From Altererythrobacter sp. H2 (lineage in GTDB: Bacteria; Pseudomonadota; Alphaproteobacteria; Sphingomonadales; Sphingomonadaceae): a stretch of DNA of 64,000 bases. The first letter of the stretch is position 1, and each line of letters starts with the position of its first letter. Below are positions 1 through 8,890 of this stretch, one piece after another. The notes under the pieces were generated by a model that saw only the letters and a program-made list of their open reading frames with translations, was not told where the DNA came from and ran no database searches. The position numbers were made by a program, and so were the translations under genes. The stretch covers positions 186,001-250,000 of the forward strand of contig NZ_CP141285.1 of the NCBI RefSeq assembly GCF_035319885.1. Direction: 5' to 3'.

Positions 1-187
1 CGATCGCTGCGTCGGTGGCGCTGCCGCCGGCCCGCAGCATTTCGTAGCCGGCCTCTTCCGCCCGGGGATCGGCAGCGCTGACCGCGCCAAGCTGCACCTG
101 AGGGGCAAGCGGGGCTTCAGCAGGAAGGGTCGCGCACCCGGCAAGGGCGAGGGCAGCGAGCAGCGGCGTGGTGAACGAGCGGATCAT
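1..187 (-). CDS. ggt: Gamma-glutamyltransferase, N-terminal part (partial)
   Basis: Only the first 62 codons are in the window; the gene runs off the left edge. The start has a lipoprotein-like signal sequence: basic MIRSF, a hydrophobic stretch, then a lipobox LAGC with Cys18. Further on the residues GYEMLRAGGSATDAAI match the conserved N-terminal block of gamma-glutamyltranspeptidases, Ntn-hydrolases of the periplasm that break down glutathione. The start lies 10 bp past the pyrD stop on the same strand, so the two are probably cotranscribed. The autoprocessing Thr and the rest of the enzyme are out of view. Confidence 0.8.
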   Translation of the reverse strand, partial: MIRSFTTPLLAALALAGCATLPAEAPLAPQVQLGAVSAADPRAEEAGYEMLRAGGSATDAAI

Positions 188-197
188 TCCGCCAGCG

Positions 198-1226
198 CTA
201 TTCGCTTCCGACCGCTTCGGCAATGCTTGCAAAGCCATCGCGTTTCATGAGCCGCTCCAGCCCGCTGACGATCCGGCGCGGCAGGCCGGGGCCTTCATAG
301 ACCATTGCGCTGTAAAGCTGGACCAGGCTGGCCCCCGCGCGGATCCGCGCCCAGGCATCGTCGGCGCTGGCAATTCCGCCCACGCCGACCAGCGGCATGG
401 CCCCGCCGGTCGCGGAACGGAAATCGCGCACGCGCTGCTGGGCCAGATCGCGCAAGGGCGCGCCAGACAGACCACCAGCCTCTCCTGCATGACGTGAAGC
501 AAGCACCGGCCGGGAGATGGTCGTGTTGGAAACGATCAGCGCCCCCAGCCGCTTGTCCATTGCGATCCTGCCAATGGCATCGATGTCAGCCGGTTCCAGA
601 TCGGGCGCAACCTTCAGGAAAACGGGCGGGCCCTGGTCTCCGCGCGCCTCAAGCACGGCATCAAGAAGCGCGGTTAGCGCGCCCTCGTCCTGCAGGGCGC
701 GCAGGCCGGGCGTGTTGGGACTGGAAATGTTGACCGCAAGGTAGGTGGCATGGGGGGCCATCGCCCGTGTCATCACCGCATAATCGGCAATCCGGTCAGG
801 CGAATCCTTGTTCGCCCCGATGTTGATGCCCAGCACGCCTGCCCGGCCCATGCGCCGCTCGAGACGCTGCACGGCAGCATCCCGGCCGCCGTTGTTGAAC
901 CCCATCCGGTTGATCACGGCCCGGTCCTCTACCAGCCGGAACAGGCGCGGCTGCGGGTTGCCAGCCTGGGGCAAAGGGGTGATCGAGCCGACCTCGACGA
1001 AACCGAACCCCAGGCCCAGCAGAGGGTCAGGAACCTCTGCATCCTTGTCAAACCCGGCAGCCATCCCGAGCGGGTTGGGAAAGTCGATACCGGCAACCTC
1101 GATGGCGAGTGCTCCCCGGCGGGGAGGGGTTCGTGAGGGGCTCAGCTTGAGCGCCTCGACGGTCAGGCGATGGGCCTGTTCCGAATCGAGAGCAAATAGG
1201 GCCGGACGGAAAAGCGGGAAGAGCAT
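198..1226 (-). CDS. pyrD: Dihydroorotate dehydrogenase (quinone), class 2
   Basis: This enzyme oxidises dihydroorotate to orotate with a quinone as acceptor, at the inner membrane, in pyrimidine synthesis. With the ATG at 1226 the protein has 342 aa, usual for class 2 enzymes, and begins MLFPLFRPALF like the membrane-associating N-terminus of the family. An in-frame ATG at 1304 would add 26 aa that do not look like the family. Visible blocks are NPLGMAAGFDKD (about 51-62), INRMGFNN (105-112), and NISSPNTPG (about 166-174) with the catalytic Ser near 169. VGVGGI and GASLVQLYS form the C-terminal FMN phosphate site. Downstream neighbour is ggt. Confidence 0.95.
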   Translation of the reverse strand: MLFPLFRPALFALDSEQAHRLTVEALKLSPSRTPPRRGALAIEVAGIDFPNPLGMAAGFDKDAEVPDPLLGLGFGFVEVGSITPLPQAGNPQPRLFRLVEDRAVINRMGFNNGGRDAAVQRLERRMGRAGVLGINIGANKDSPDRIADYAVMTRAMAPHATYLAVNISSPNTPGLRALQDEGALTALLDAVLEARGDQGPPVFLKVAPDLEPADIDAIGRIAMDKRLGALIVSNTTISRPVLASRHAGEAGGLSGAPLRDLAQQRVRDFRSATGGAMPLVGVGGIASADDAWARIRAGASLVQLYSAMVYEGPGLPRRIVSGLERLMKRDGFASIAEAVGSE

Positions 1227-1345
1227 GGCCAAGTCTATGGCAAGCAGGGCAACCTGTGTCGAGCGTGTCGCATTCCTACAACTTGTTGCGTGTTCGAACA
1301 GCATTTGTAACGAATGTGGCGCGGAAACTGTCGCTTACATACAAT

Positions 1346-1458
1346 CGTATTGCGTCCCTCTGGAGTAGCTAACCCTTGCGACCCGAAGGGCTCGACGCAG
1401 CGATGCAGAGAGTTCCTCTACTTCAAGGGGCGGCCTGGAAACGGGCCGCCCTTTTTTT
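1346..1458 (+). ncRNA. Candidate small RNA ending at the 1427-1458 terminator
   Basis: The 312-nt gap between pyrD and the DUF885 gene holds an intrinsic terminator on the plus strand but no convincing coding sequence. A TACAAT hexamer at 1340-1345 could serve as a -10 box, though no clear -35 box is seen. A transcript of about 100 nt is therefore proposed. A leader or attenuator for the gene at 1539 is the alternative, since the terminator ends 80 nt before that start codon. The 5' end is a guess. Confidence 0.35.
1427..1458 (+). terminator. Strong Rho-independent terminator, possibly of a small RNA
   Basis: A perfect 8-bp stem (GGGCGGCC at 1428-1435, GGCCGCCC at 1444-1451) with an 8-nt loop is followed directly by seven T. 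It reads on the plus strand. No plus-strand gene precedes it: upstream lies only the pyrD promoter side, which is transcribed the other way. The transcript it ends must therefore start between about 1230 and 1420. Confidence 0.85.
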
Positions 1459-1538
1459 GCGCGCTTCGGCGCTGCATACTGGCCATTGCCGGAACGGTGG
1501 GGCACAGTTGGCGAGAACCTGAACATCGCGGAGATACG

Positions 1539-3341
1539 ATGCGCCTTCTCACCCCCCTTGCCGCAAGCCTTTTCGCACTCGCTACCGCCGGGTGCGTCAC
1601 CAGTCAGTCCGAGCCGGTCACTACGGCTGCCACCGGCGAGGCCCCGGTGCCGGCTCTGGCCGGCCTGTTCGAAGACTATGACGCTGCCCAGCTGGCCCTG
1701 TCACCCATGGGCAAATCCTATCGCGGGGTCCGCGACGAGGACTACGGGAAGTGGGACGACATGTCGCCGGCAGCCGACGAGCGGGCGCACGCCTTGCTTC
1801 AGGATACCGCTGCCCGGATGCGAACAGCTTACGATCCCGCCAGCCTGCCGCAGGCCGATGCCCTGTCGTGGCGGCTGTTTGACGGTTTGGCCAAGCGCCG
1901 CGCCTCGCTCCATCCCTTTCGGGGTTATGGCTACATCTTCGACCAGATGAACGGCGCGCAGAGCCAGTTGCCGGCTTTCCTGATCAACATCCACCGGGTC
2001 TCGAATCAGGATGAGGCGACCGCCTACGTCAGCCGCATCGAAGGACTCGGCACCGCCCTCGATACCTTGACCGCCGAATCGCGTGCCCGGGCAGAGCAGG
2101 GCGTAATGCCGCCCAGCTGGGTCTACCCCTACGTCATCTCGGACATTCGCAACCTGCTCGAGGTCGGCAGCGGCAATGCCGTGCTCGAGGACTTCGAAGG
2201 CAAAGTCGCAGCGCTGAAACTGCCCGAGGCAGAGGCATCCGCTCTCAAAGAGCGCGCCCGCAACGGCTGGGAAAGCTCGGCCCGCCCCGCTTACCGCCGC
2301 CTGCTGGCCGAGATGGAGCGGCAGCAGGCGATCGCACCCACCGATGACGGCGTGTGGCGCTTCCCCGATGGTGACAAGTATTACTCCGCCCTGCTCGCGA
2401 GCTACACCACGACGGACCTGACGGCGGATCAGATCCACGATATCGGCCTGCGCGAGGTTGACCGCATTCACGGCGAAATGCGCACGATCATGGGCCAGGT
2501 CGGCTTCACCGGCACGCTGAAGGAATTCTTCGACTACACCCGCACAGACCCGCGCTTCTACCACACCAGCCGCGAAGACTATCTCGCGGATGCGGAGCGG
2601 TTCATGGCCGCCATGGAAGCGAAGCTCCCCGAATACTTCTCGACGCTGCCGAAGGACCCGCTGGTGATCAAGCCGGTCGAGGCGTTCCGTGAAAAGAGCG
2701 CAGGCAAGGCCTTCTACCAGCGCCCTGCCCCCGACGGATCGCGCCCCGGCACCTATTACGTCAACCTCTACAACCTCAACGACATGTCGAAGAATGAACT
2801 GGAGGCGCTGGCCTATCACGAGGGGGTACCGGGCCATCATCTGCAGCTGTCGATCCAGACCGGGCTGGGCAATGTGCCGCCGTTCCGCCGCTTCGGTGGC
2901 GTGACCGCCTATTCCGAAGGCTGGGGCCTTTATACGGAGGAACTGGGCAAGGACATGGGCTTCTACACCGATCCCTATTCGGACTTCGGGCGCCTGGGGA
3001 TGGAGCTGTGGCGGGCCGCCCGGCTGGTGGTCGATACGGGCATTCACCACAAACGGTGGAGCCGCGAACGGGCGATCCAGTATCTGGCCGACAACACCCC
3101 CAACCCTGACGGTGATATCCGCAAGGCGATCGAACGCTATGTCGTCTATCCCGGTCAGGCGACCGCCTACATGATCGGCAAGCTCAAGATCATGGAACTG
3201 CGTGCCGCAGCCCGCGCGGAACTGGGCGACCGGTTCGACATTCGCGGTTTCCACGAGGTGATCCTGTCAAGCGGGCCTGTGCCGCTTGATATCATGGAGG
3301 AAAACGTCCGCGCCTGGATTGCCGCGCGGAAAGCGAACTGA
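1539..3341 (+). CDS. DUF885 family lipoprotein (putative metal-dependent hydrolase)
   Basis: The 600-aa protein begins MRLLTPLAASLFALATAGC, a lipoprotein signal with Cys19, so it should be anchored in the envelope. The ATG at 1539 was chosen for that signal; in-frame codons further upstream overlap the terminator hairpin. DUF885 proteins resemble zinc metallopeptidases. Here HEGVPGHH (about residues 427-434) and the downstream YSEGWGLYTEELG block supply His and Glu residues suited to binding a metal. Length and block order are normal for the family. The substrate is unknown; a peptidase role is inferred from the motif only. It stands alone between a terminator and a downstream hairpin. Confidence 0.85.
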   Translation: MRLLTPLAASLFALATAGCVTSQSEPVTTAATGEAPVPALAGLFEDYDAAQLALSPMGKSYRGVRDEDYGKWDDMSPAADERAHALLQDTAARMRTAYDPASLPQADALSWRLFDGLAKRRASLHPFRGYGYIFDQMNGAQSQLPAFLINIHRVSNQDEATAYVSRIEGLGTALDTLTAESRARAEQGVMPPSWVYPYVISDIRNLLEVGSGNAVLEDFEGKVAALKLPEAEASALKERARNGWESSARPAYRRLLAEMERQQAIAPTDDGVWRFPDGDKYYSALLASYTTTDLTADQIHDIGLREVDRIHGEMRTIMGQVGFTGTLKEFFDYTRTDPRFYHTSREDYLADAERFMAAMEAKLPEYFSTLPKDPLVIKPVEAFREKSAGKAFYQRPAPDGSRPGTYYVNLYNLNDMSKNELEALAYHEGVPGHHLQLSIQTGLGNVPPFRRFGGVTAYSEGWGLYTEELGKDMGFYTDPYSDFGRLGMELWRAARLVVDTGIHHKRWSRERAIQYLADNTPNPDGDIRKAIERYVVYPGQATAYMIGKLKIMELRAAARAELGDRFDIRGFHEVILSSGPVPLDIMEENVRAWIAARKAN

Positions 3342-3347
3342 AGGCAG

Positions 3348-3378
3348 GCGGAACCGGCCCACCCCGTGCCGGTTCCGC
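3348..3378. terminator. Hairpin after the DUF885 gene
   Basis: A perfect 11-bp inverted repeat (GCGGAACCGGC / GCCGGTTCCGC) with a 9-nt loop starts 7 bp after the stop codon. There is no T-run, so it may stabilise the mRNA end or act with Rho rather than as a simple intrinsic terminator. Confidence 0.5.
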
Positions 3379-3421
3379 AGATGGCGAGTGCGCCACGGGG
3401 CCGGGTCGCGCCGGAACACAG

Positions 3422-4390
3422 GTGGGTTCGATGGACGGGGGATCGGTAAACCCGGAACAGATTGCGGCGGGGGCAGAGGATTGGCTCACCCCGCCCGCGC
3501 TGCTGCAACTGGACTATATCCCCCCGCCCGACGCGCTGGTGCCGTTCGTCACCACATTCTATCATTTCCGCTGCGAAGAACGGGATATTCGCGATGTCCA
3601 GCCAGCGGCGGTCGGCCACGTGCTGGTGTTCCTGGCGGGCGAGGGCGAGATGTTGTTCGAGGGCGGACGGCGGGATAGCTCGCACCCGGTCTCGGTCCTC
3701 ACCCCCGGCAGCCAGGCTGCGCCGATCGCGGTAAACGGGCCGTTCTACTGCATCGGCGCGGCGCTCTCCCCGCTTGGATGGGCTGCGCTGACCGGCCTCC
3801 ACGCGGGCGACTGGTCGGACCGGCTTGTGGCAGCAGACGAACTTTTCGGCCCAGAGATAGTGACCCTCGGCGACAAAATGCGCGCAGACTATGGCGCAGG
3901 CCGGGCCAGCGGGGCCTCCCTGTGTGCGGAACTCGGGGCGTTCCTGCTCCCGCGGCTGCGCCCGGTAAACCCGCGCCATGCAGCCCTGATCCGCAATGTC
4001 GCTGAGTGGCTGGGCACTTCGCTCACACCCGAAATCGAGGACCTGGTGCGGCAGAGCGGCTATTCTGTCCGCCAGCTCCAGCGCCTGTGCGAGCGCTATT
4101 TCGGGCTGCCGCCGGTGCGACTGGCGCGCAAATACCGCGCCCTGCGCGTGGTCGCCCTGCTCGGCCAGCCCGACGTGCCGGACGCACTGGTCGCGGAACT
4201 GGTGGACCATTTCTATGACCAGTCGCACATGATCCGGGAAATCCGGACCTTTGCCGGGCGCACGCCAGGGCGCCTGCTGGGCGACGATGGCTCGATCCTC
4301 AGTGCCCTGCTCGACATCCGGAATTTTCGCGAAATCACGCCGCAGGTGGCGGCCATGCCCCCCCTTGCAAGTGGCAGCGAGGACGACTAG
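3422..4390 (+). CDS. AraC-family transcriptional regulator
   Basis: The C-terminal third (about residues 215-305) carries two helix-turn-helix units typical of AraC proteins: GYSVRQLQRLCERYFGLPPVRLAR, then DQSHMIREIRTFAGRTPGRLL. The N-terminal part resembles the cupin-like sensor (DUF6597 type) found in many AraC regulators of sphingomonads. A GTG at 3422 gives 322 aa; the ATG at 3431 (319 aa) is equally plausible. The gene is solitary, upstream of and parallel to the SUF operon with 43 bp between them. There is no sign that it controls that operon. Ligand and targets are unknown. Confidence 0.85.
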   Translation: MGSMDGGSVNPEQIAAGAEDWLTPPALLQLDYIPPPDALVPFVTTFYHFRCEERDIRDVQPAAVGHVLVFLAGEGEMLFEGGRRDSSHPVSVLTPGSQAAPIAVNGPFYCIGAALSPLGWAALTGLHAGDWSDRLVAADELFGPEIVTLGDKMRADYGAGRASGASLCAELGAFLLPRLRPVNPRHAALIRNVAEWLGTSLTPEIEDLVRQSGYSVRQLQRLCERYFGLPPVRLARKYRALRVVALLGQPDVPDALVAELVDHFYDQSHMIREIRTFAGRTPGRLLGDDGSILSALLDIRNFREITPQVAAMPPLASGSEDD

Positions 4391-4433
4391 CTGGAATTCG
4401 GAACGAATCAGTCTGAATTGCAGTCAGGATTTC

Positions 4434-4858
4434 ATGCGACTCTCCAATCTGGCCGACTACGCCGTTGTCACAATGAGCGCCGCTGCGCGCCATTGCGGCG
4501 GCGCGCGCACCAGTGCGGCAGAGCTGGCAGCGGAGACTGGCCTGCCGGTACCGACAGTGCAGAAGCTGGTCAGCAAACTGTCGGCTGCGGGACTTTTGCG
4601 CTCGGTGCGCGGGGCCAGAGGCGGGCTGCAACTGGCCCGCCCGGCGGCCGCGATCACCCTGGCCGATATCGTCGAGGCCATCGAAGGCCCGGTGGCGCTG
4701 ACCGCCTGCGTCGAGCAGGGCAAGCATGATTGCGCCTACGAGCACAGCTGCACGGTCAGGCCGCACTGGAGCCCGGTCAACGCGGCGGTGCGCGGCGCGC
4801 TGGCAGGCATCACCCTGACCCAACTGGCGAGACCGGCACAGACAATGAGTGAAGTGGC

Positions 4859-4862
<4 letters not shown>
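4434..4862 (+). CDS. Rrf2-family regulator of the SUF operon
   Basis: The 142-aa protein has the Rrf2 winged helix: [12 protein letters not shown] at the start, [20 protein letters not shown] as recognition region, and the RGARGG wing. It also has three cysteines spaced C-x7-C-x5-C near residues 92-106, the place where IscR-like proteins bind an Fe-S cluster. It is therefore likely a cluster-sensing repressor of the operon it heads. Its TGA overlaps the sufB ATG (ATGA), implying translational coupling. The ATG at 4434 is chosen because it begins the Rrf2 fold exactly; longer in-frame starts would overlap the AraC gene. Confidence 0.9.
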
Positions 4863-6373
<1,511 letters not shown>

Positions 6374-6390
6374 TTATCCTTTCGTCCCCC

Positions 6391-6425
6391 ATCATTGCGA
6401 GCGGCAAAGCCGCGCGGCAATCCAG
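6391..6425. repeat. Partial copy of the CATTGCGAG hairpin repeat inside the SUF operon
   Basis: This stretch shares TCATTGCGAG and GCGCGGCAATCCAG with the two full copies at 16061-16156 and 31026-31118. Only one arm is recognisable; the second arm that would restore the hairpin is decayed or missing. It lies between sufB and the DUF559 gene. Confidence 0.7.
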
Positions 6426-6476
6426 TGCGAGCACAAACCGCTCTGGTGTGACCAAAGCTGAGCTCGAGAAAACTTC

Positions 6477-7028
6477 ATGACCACCCGCAAAACCCTCGCC
6501 CTCAACCCCGAAGCGGCCACCGCCGAAGCCCCCGCGCTCAAAAAGAAGGGCCGCGGGTGGGAGATTTCGGAATCCCGCCTCGATGCGCTGCACGAGCAGG
6601 CGCGCGAAATGCGGCGGCATTCGTCGGAAGCGCACAAGGCGCTGGCCGAGAAATTCGCCAAGGCTGACCTGGGCCGTTACAAGTTCACCCGCCATGCGGT
6701 GGTCGGCAGCGCGATTGTCGATTTCAACTGCCACGTTCTCGGCATGGCGATCGCGATTGACGAGGAAGGGCAGAACGATGCCCTCGCCAAGCGGCGTGAC
6801 AAGAGCCTGGAAAGCGTCGGCATCCGGGTAATGCGGATTGCGGCGAAGGACGTGCTGGAAGACATGGACGCCGTGCTCGCCCGGATCACCGCCGGCATGC
6901 GCCTGCGCATCGGCGACCGGAAGGATGCCGCCCGCGCCCACAAGGAAGCCAATCCGAAGCAGGACTATTCCCGGCCCAAGCCGCGCCCCGCGCCGCGCAA
7001 GGGACCGGGCGACAGGAAGCCGCGATGA
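6477..7028 (+). CDS. DUF559 domain protein (Vsr-like nuclease fold) in the SUF operon
   Basis: The 183-aa protein carries a central DUF559 domain (about residues 55-140). It includes GRYKFTRHAVVGSAIVDFNC, where the acidic residue of VDF would be part of a Vsr or restriction-endonuclease-like active site, followed by IAIDEEGQ and a segment ending in GIRVMRI. The C-terminal 40 residues are basic and proline-rich (SRPKPRPAPRKGPG) and look disordered or nucleic-acid binding. It lies between sufB and sufC and overlaps the next gene by 4 bp, so it is expressed with SUF genes. Its role there is unknown; nuclease activity is inferred from fold similarity only. Confidence 0.8.
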   Translation: MTTRKTLALNPEAATAEAPALKKKGRGWEISESRLDALHEQAREMRRHSSEAHKALAEKFAKADLGRYKFTRHAVVGSAIVDFNCHVLGMAIAIDEEGQNDALAKRRDKSLESVGIRVMRIAAKDVLEDMDAVLARITAGMRLRIGDRKDAARAHKEANPKQDYSRPKPRPAPRKGPGDRKPR

Positions 7029-7354
7029 TCCGCGCGCTAACCCTTGGTCTCGCTCTGTGCGCCGCCGTGCCGGCGGCCGCAGAAGGTAACGCAGCGGAAC
7101 TGGCCGGAAGCCGCCTGCGCGGCTGCCTGCTGGCGGGGGCAAGCGCGGCGCCGCAGACCGGCCTGCGCGAGGCAGTGATCTCGGTCCGCTCGTTCTGCAC
7201 ACCCCAGATCAAGCGGGTGCAGGGCGACCGGGTCAAGGCCGCCACCGCCGGCCTTTCCGGCGAGGCCCGCAAAGCCGCCGAGGACAGCGCGATCCGTGCG
7301 CTCAATGACGAAATCGCCCTGGCCATTGCCAATTTTACCGGACTGACGATCTGA
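7025..7354 (+). CDS. Small secreted protein of unknown function in the SUF operon
   Basis: The 109-aa product begins with a clear Sec signal peptide (MIRALTLGLALCAAVPAAAEG, cleavage near residue 19-20), so the mature protein of about 90 aa should be periplasmic. It has two cysteines (in RGCLLAG and SFCTPQ) that could form a disulfide, and an alpha-helical C-terminal half. No family is recognised. It overlaps the DUF559 gene by 4 bp and ends 2 bp before sufC, so it is certainly in the operon. A periplasmic product in a cytoplasmic assembly operon is odd. Confidence 0.7.
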   Translation: MIRALTLGLALCAAVPAAAEGNAAELAGSRLRGCLLAGASAAPQTGLREAVISVRSFCTPQIKRVQGDRVKAATAGLSGEARKAAEDSAIRALNDEIALAIANFTGLTI

Positions 7355-7356
7355 CC

Positions 7357-8118
7357 ATGCTCGAAATCACCAACCTTCACGCCACCGTTGCCGATAAGCC
7401 GATTCTCAAGGGCCTGACCCTGACCGTGCCCGCTGGCGAAATCCATGCGATCATGGGGCCGAACGGCGCGGGCAAGTCCACGCTGTCCTACGTGCTCGGC
7501 GGGCGGCCCGGTTACGAAGTGACCGGTGGCAGCGTCACCTTCAACGGGATTGACCTGCTCGACCTGGAACCGCACGAACGCGCCGCCGCCGGCCTGTTCC
7601 TCGGCTTCCAGTACCCGGTCGAGATCCCCGGCGTTTCCAACGTCCAGTTCCTGCGTGAGGCATTGAATGCCCAGCGCACGGCTCGGGGCGAAGAACCGCT
7701 CTCGGGCGGCGATTTCCTCAAGCTGGCCAAGGCGAAGGCAGCCCTGCTCAAGCTCGACATGGACATGCTAAAGCGGCAGGTGAACGTCGGCTTTTCCGGC
7801 GGCGAGAAGAAGCGCGCCGAGATGGTCCAGATGGGCATTCTCGACCCGAAATTCGCCGTGCTTGACGAGACCGACTCCGGCCTCGACATCGACGCGCTCA
7901 AGGTGGTCGGCGAAGGGATCAACACGATCATGCGCAGCCCCGACAAGGCGGTGCTGCTGATCACCCATTACCAGCGCCTGCTCGACTACGTGAAGCCGGA
8001 CAAGGTCCATGTTCTGGCCGGGGGCCGAATCGTCCAGGGCGGCGGACCGGAACTGGCGCTGCGCCTGGAGAGCGAAGGCTATGACGCGGTCATGGCACCA
8101 GAGAGCGCAAATGCCTGA
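7357..8118 (+). CDS. sufC: Fe-S assembly ATPase SufC
   Basis: SufC is the ABC-type ATPase that drives conformational change in SufBC2D. The 253-aa sequence has Walker A GPNGAGKST (34-42), a Q-loop region GFQYPVEIPGVSN, the ABC signature FSGGEKKRAE, Walker B and the catalytic Glu in FAVLDETDSGLDIDAL, and the switch His in LLITHYQR. It lacks membrane segments, as usual for SufC. The stop overlaps the sufD start by 8 bp. Confidence 0.97.
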   Translation: MLEITNLHATVADKPILKGLTLTVPAGEIHAIMGPNGAGKSTLSYVLGGRPGYEVTGGSVTFNGIDLLDLEPHERAAAGLFLGFQYPVEIPGVSNVQFLREALNAQRTARGEEPLSGGDFLKLAKAKAALLKLDMDMLKRQVNVGFSGGEKKRAEMVQMGILDPKFAVLDETDSGLDIDALKVVGEGINTIMRSPDKAVLLITHYQRLLDYVKPDKVHVLAGGRIVQGGGPELALRLESEGYDAVMAPESANA

Positions 8119-8890
8119 GGCAGGGGCACTGGAACGGCCGACCACGCGGGACGAAGCCTGGCGCTATGCCGACGGCGCATTGCTGGCGGAGCTGCCGCTC
8201 GACTATCTGCAGCACTGGGGCACCACACATGTGCCGCCGGGGGAAACGAAGCACTTCAACGCATTCCATCACTCCGGCCCGCAGGCCTCGGGCGGATCGG
8301 TCCACCGGGCCCGTGTCCATGTCGGCGCGGGCGGGCGCTACGAACACTTCGAGATCAATGCCAGCCACACCGAGTACAGCCGCATCGAGCTCGAAGTGAC
8401 GCTGGAAGAAGGCGCGCATTTCGAATTCGGCGCGGTGACAATCGGCAACCGGAATGCGCGGCAGGAATTCGTCACCCGCGTGATCCACAAGGCTCCGAAC
8501 GCCACCTCCAATCAGGTCGTGCGCGCCGTGCAGGGCGGGCAATCGACCGGCAACTACCTCGGCCGGATCGAAGTCGCGCGCGATGCGCAGAAGACCGACG
8601 CGGCGCAGAATTTCCGCGCCATCCTGCTTGAGCGAGGCGCCAGCGCCAACGCCAAACCGGAACTCGAGATTTTCGCGGACGACGTCAAATGCGCGCATGG
8701 CGCAGCGATCGGCCAGCTTGATCAGGCGGCGGCCTACTACATGGCGGCGCGCGGCATTCCGCCCGAAGCGGCGCGCAAGCTGCTGGTGCAGGCCTTCATC
8801 GCCGATGCGCTGGCCGCAATCGAGGACCGGCGGATTGCCGACCGTATGCTCGAACGCGCACTGGAACAGCTCGACGGGGCGGCGCTGTGA
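8111..8890 (+). CDS. sufD: Fe-S assembly protein SufD
   Basis: SufD pairs with SufB in the scaffold and is needed for iron acquisition. The protein has 259 aa, shorter than enterobacterial SufD (about 420) but within the range of the short alphaproteobacterial forms. The beta-helix core shows GAHFEFGAVTIGN, then QNFRAILLERGASAN, and KCAHGAAIGQLDQAAAYYMAARGIP. The C-terminal helical segment (EAARKLLVQAFIADAL) is the conserved SufB-interacting end. The ATG at 8111 overlaps sufC. A longer reading frame into sufC exists but is not family-like. Confidence 0.95.
   Translation: MPEAGALERPTTRDEAWRYADGALLAELPLDYLQHWGTTHVPPGETKHFNAFHHSGPQASGGSVHRARVHVGAGGRYEHFEINASHTEYSRIELEVTLEEGAHFEFGAVTIGNRNARQEFVTRVIHKAPNATSNQVVRAVQGGQSTGNYLGRIEVARDAQKTDAAQNFRAILLERGASANAKPELEIFADDVKCAHGAAIGQLDQAAAYYMAARGIPPEAARKLLVQAFIADALAAIEDRRIADRMLERALEQLDGAAL

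Noticed and set aside
1290-1311. LexA-type box near the pyrD promoter (TGTTCGAACA palindrome)
   Set aside because: The alphaproteobacterial LexA site needs GAAC-N7-GAAC or GTTC-N7-GTTC direct repeats; only a short palindrome is present.
1701-3254. Long minus-strand reading frame opposite the DUF885 gene
   Set aside because: It is a GC-bias shadow: no family resemblance, and the plus strand carries a clear signal peptide and metal motif. Similar long shadows opposite sufB, the molybdopterin enzyme, P450 and ileS were rejected for the same reason.
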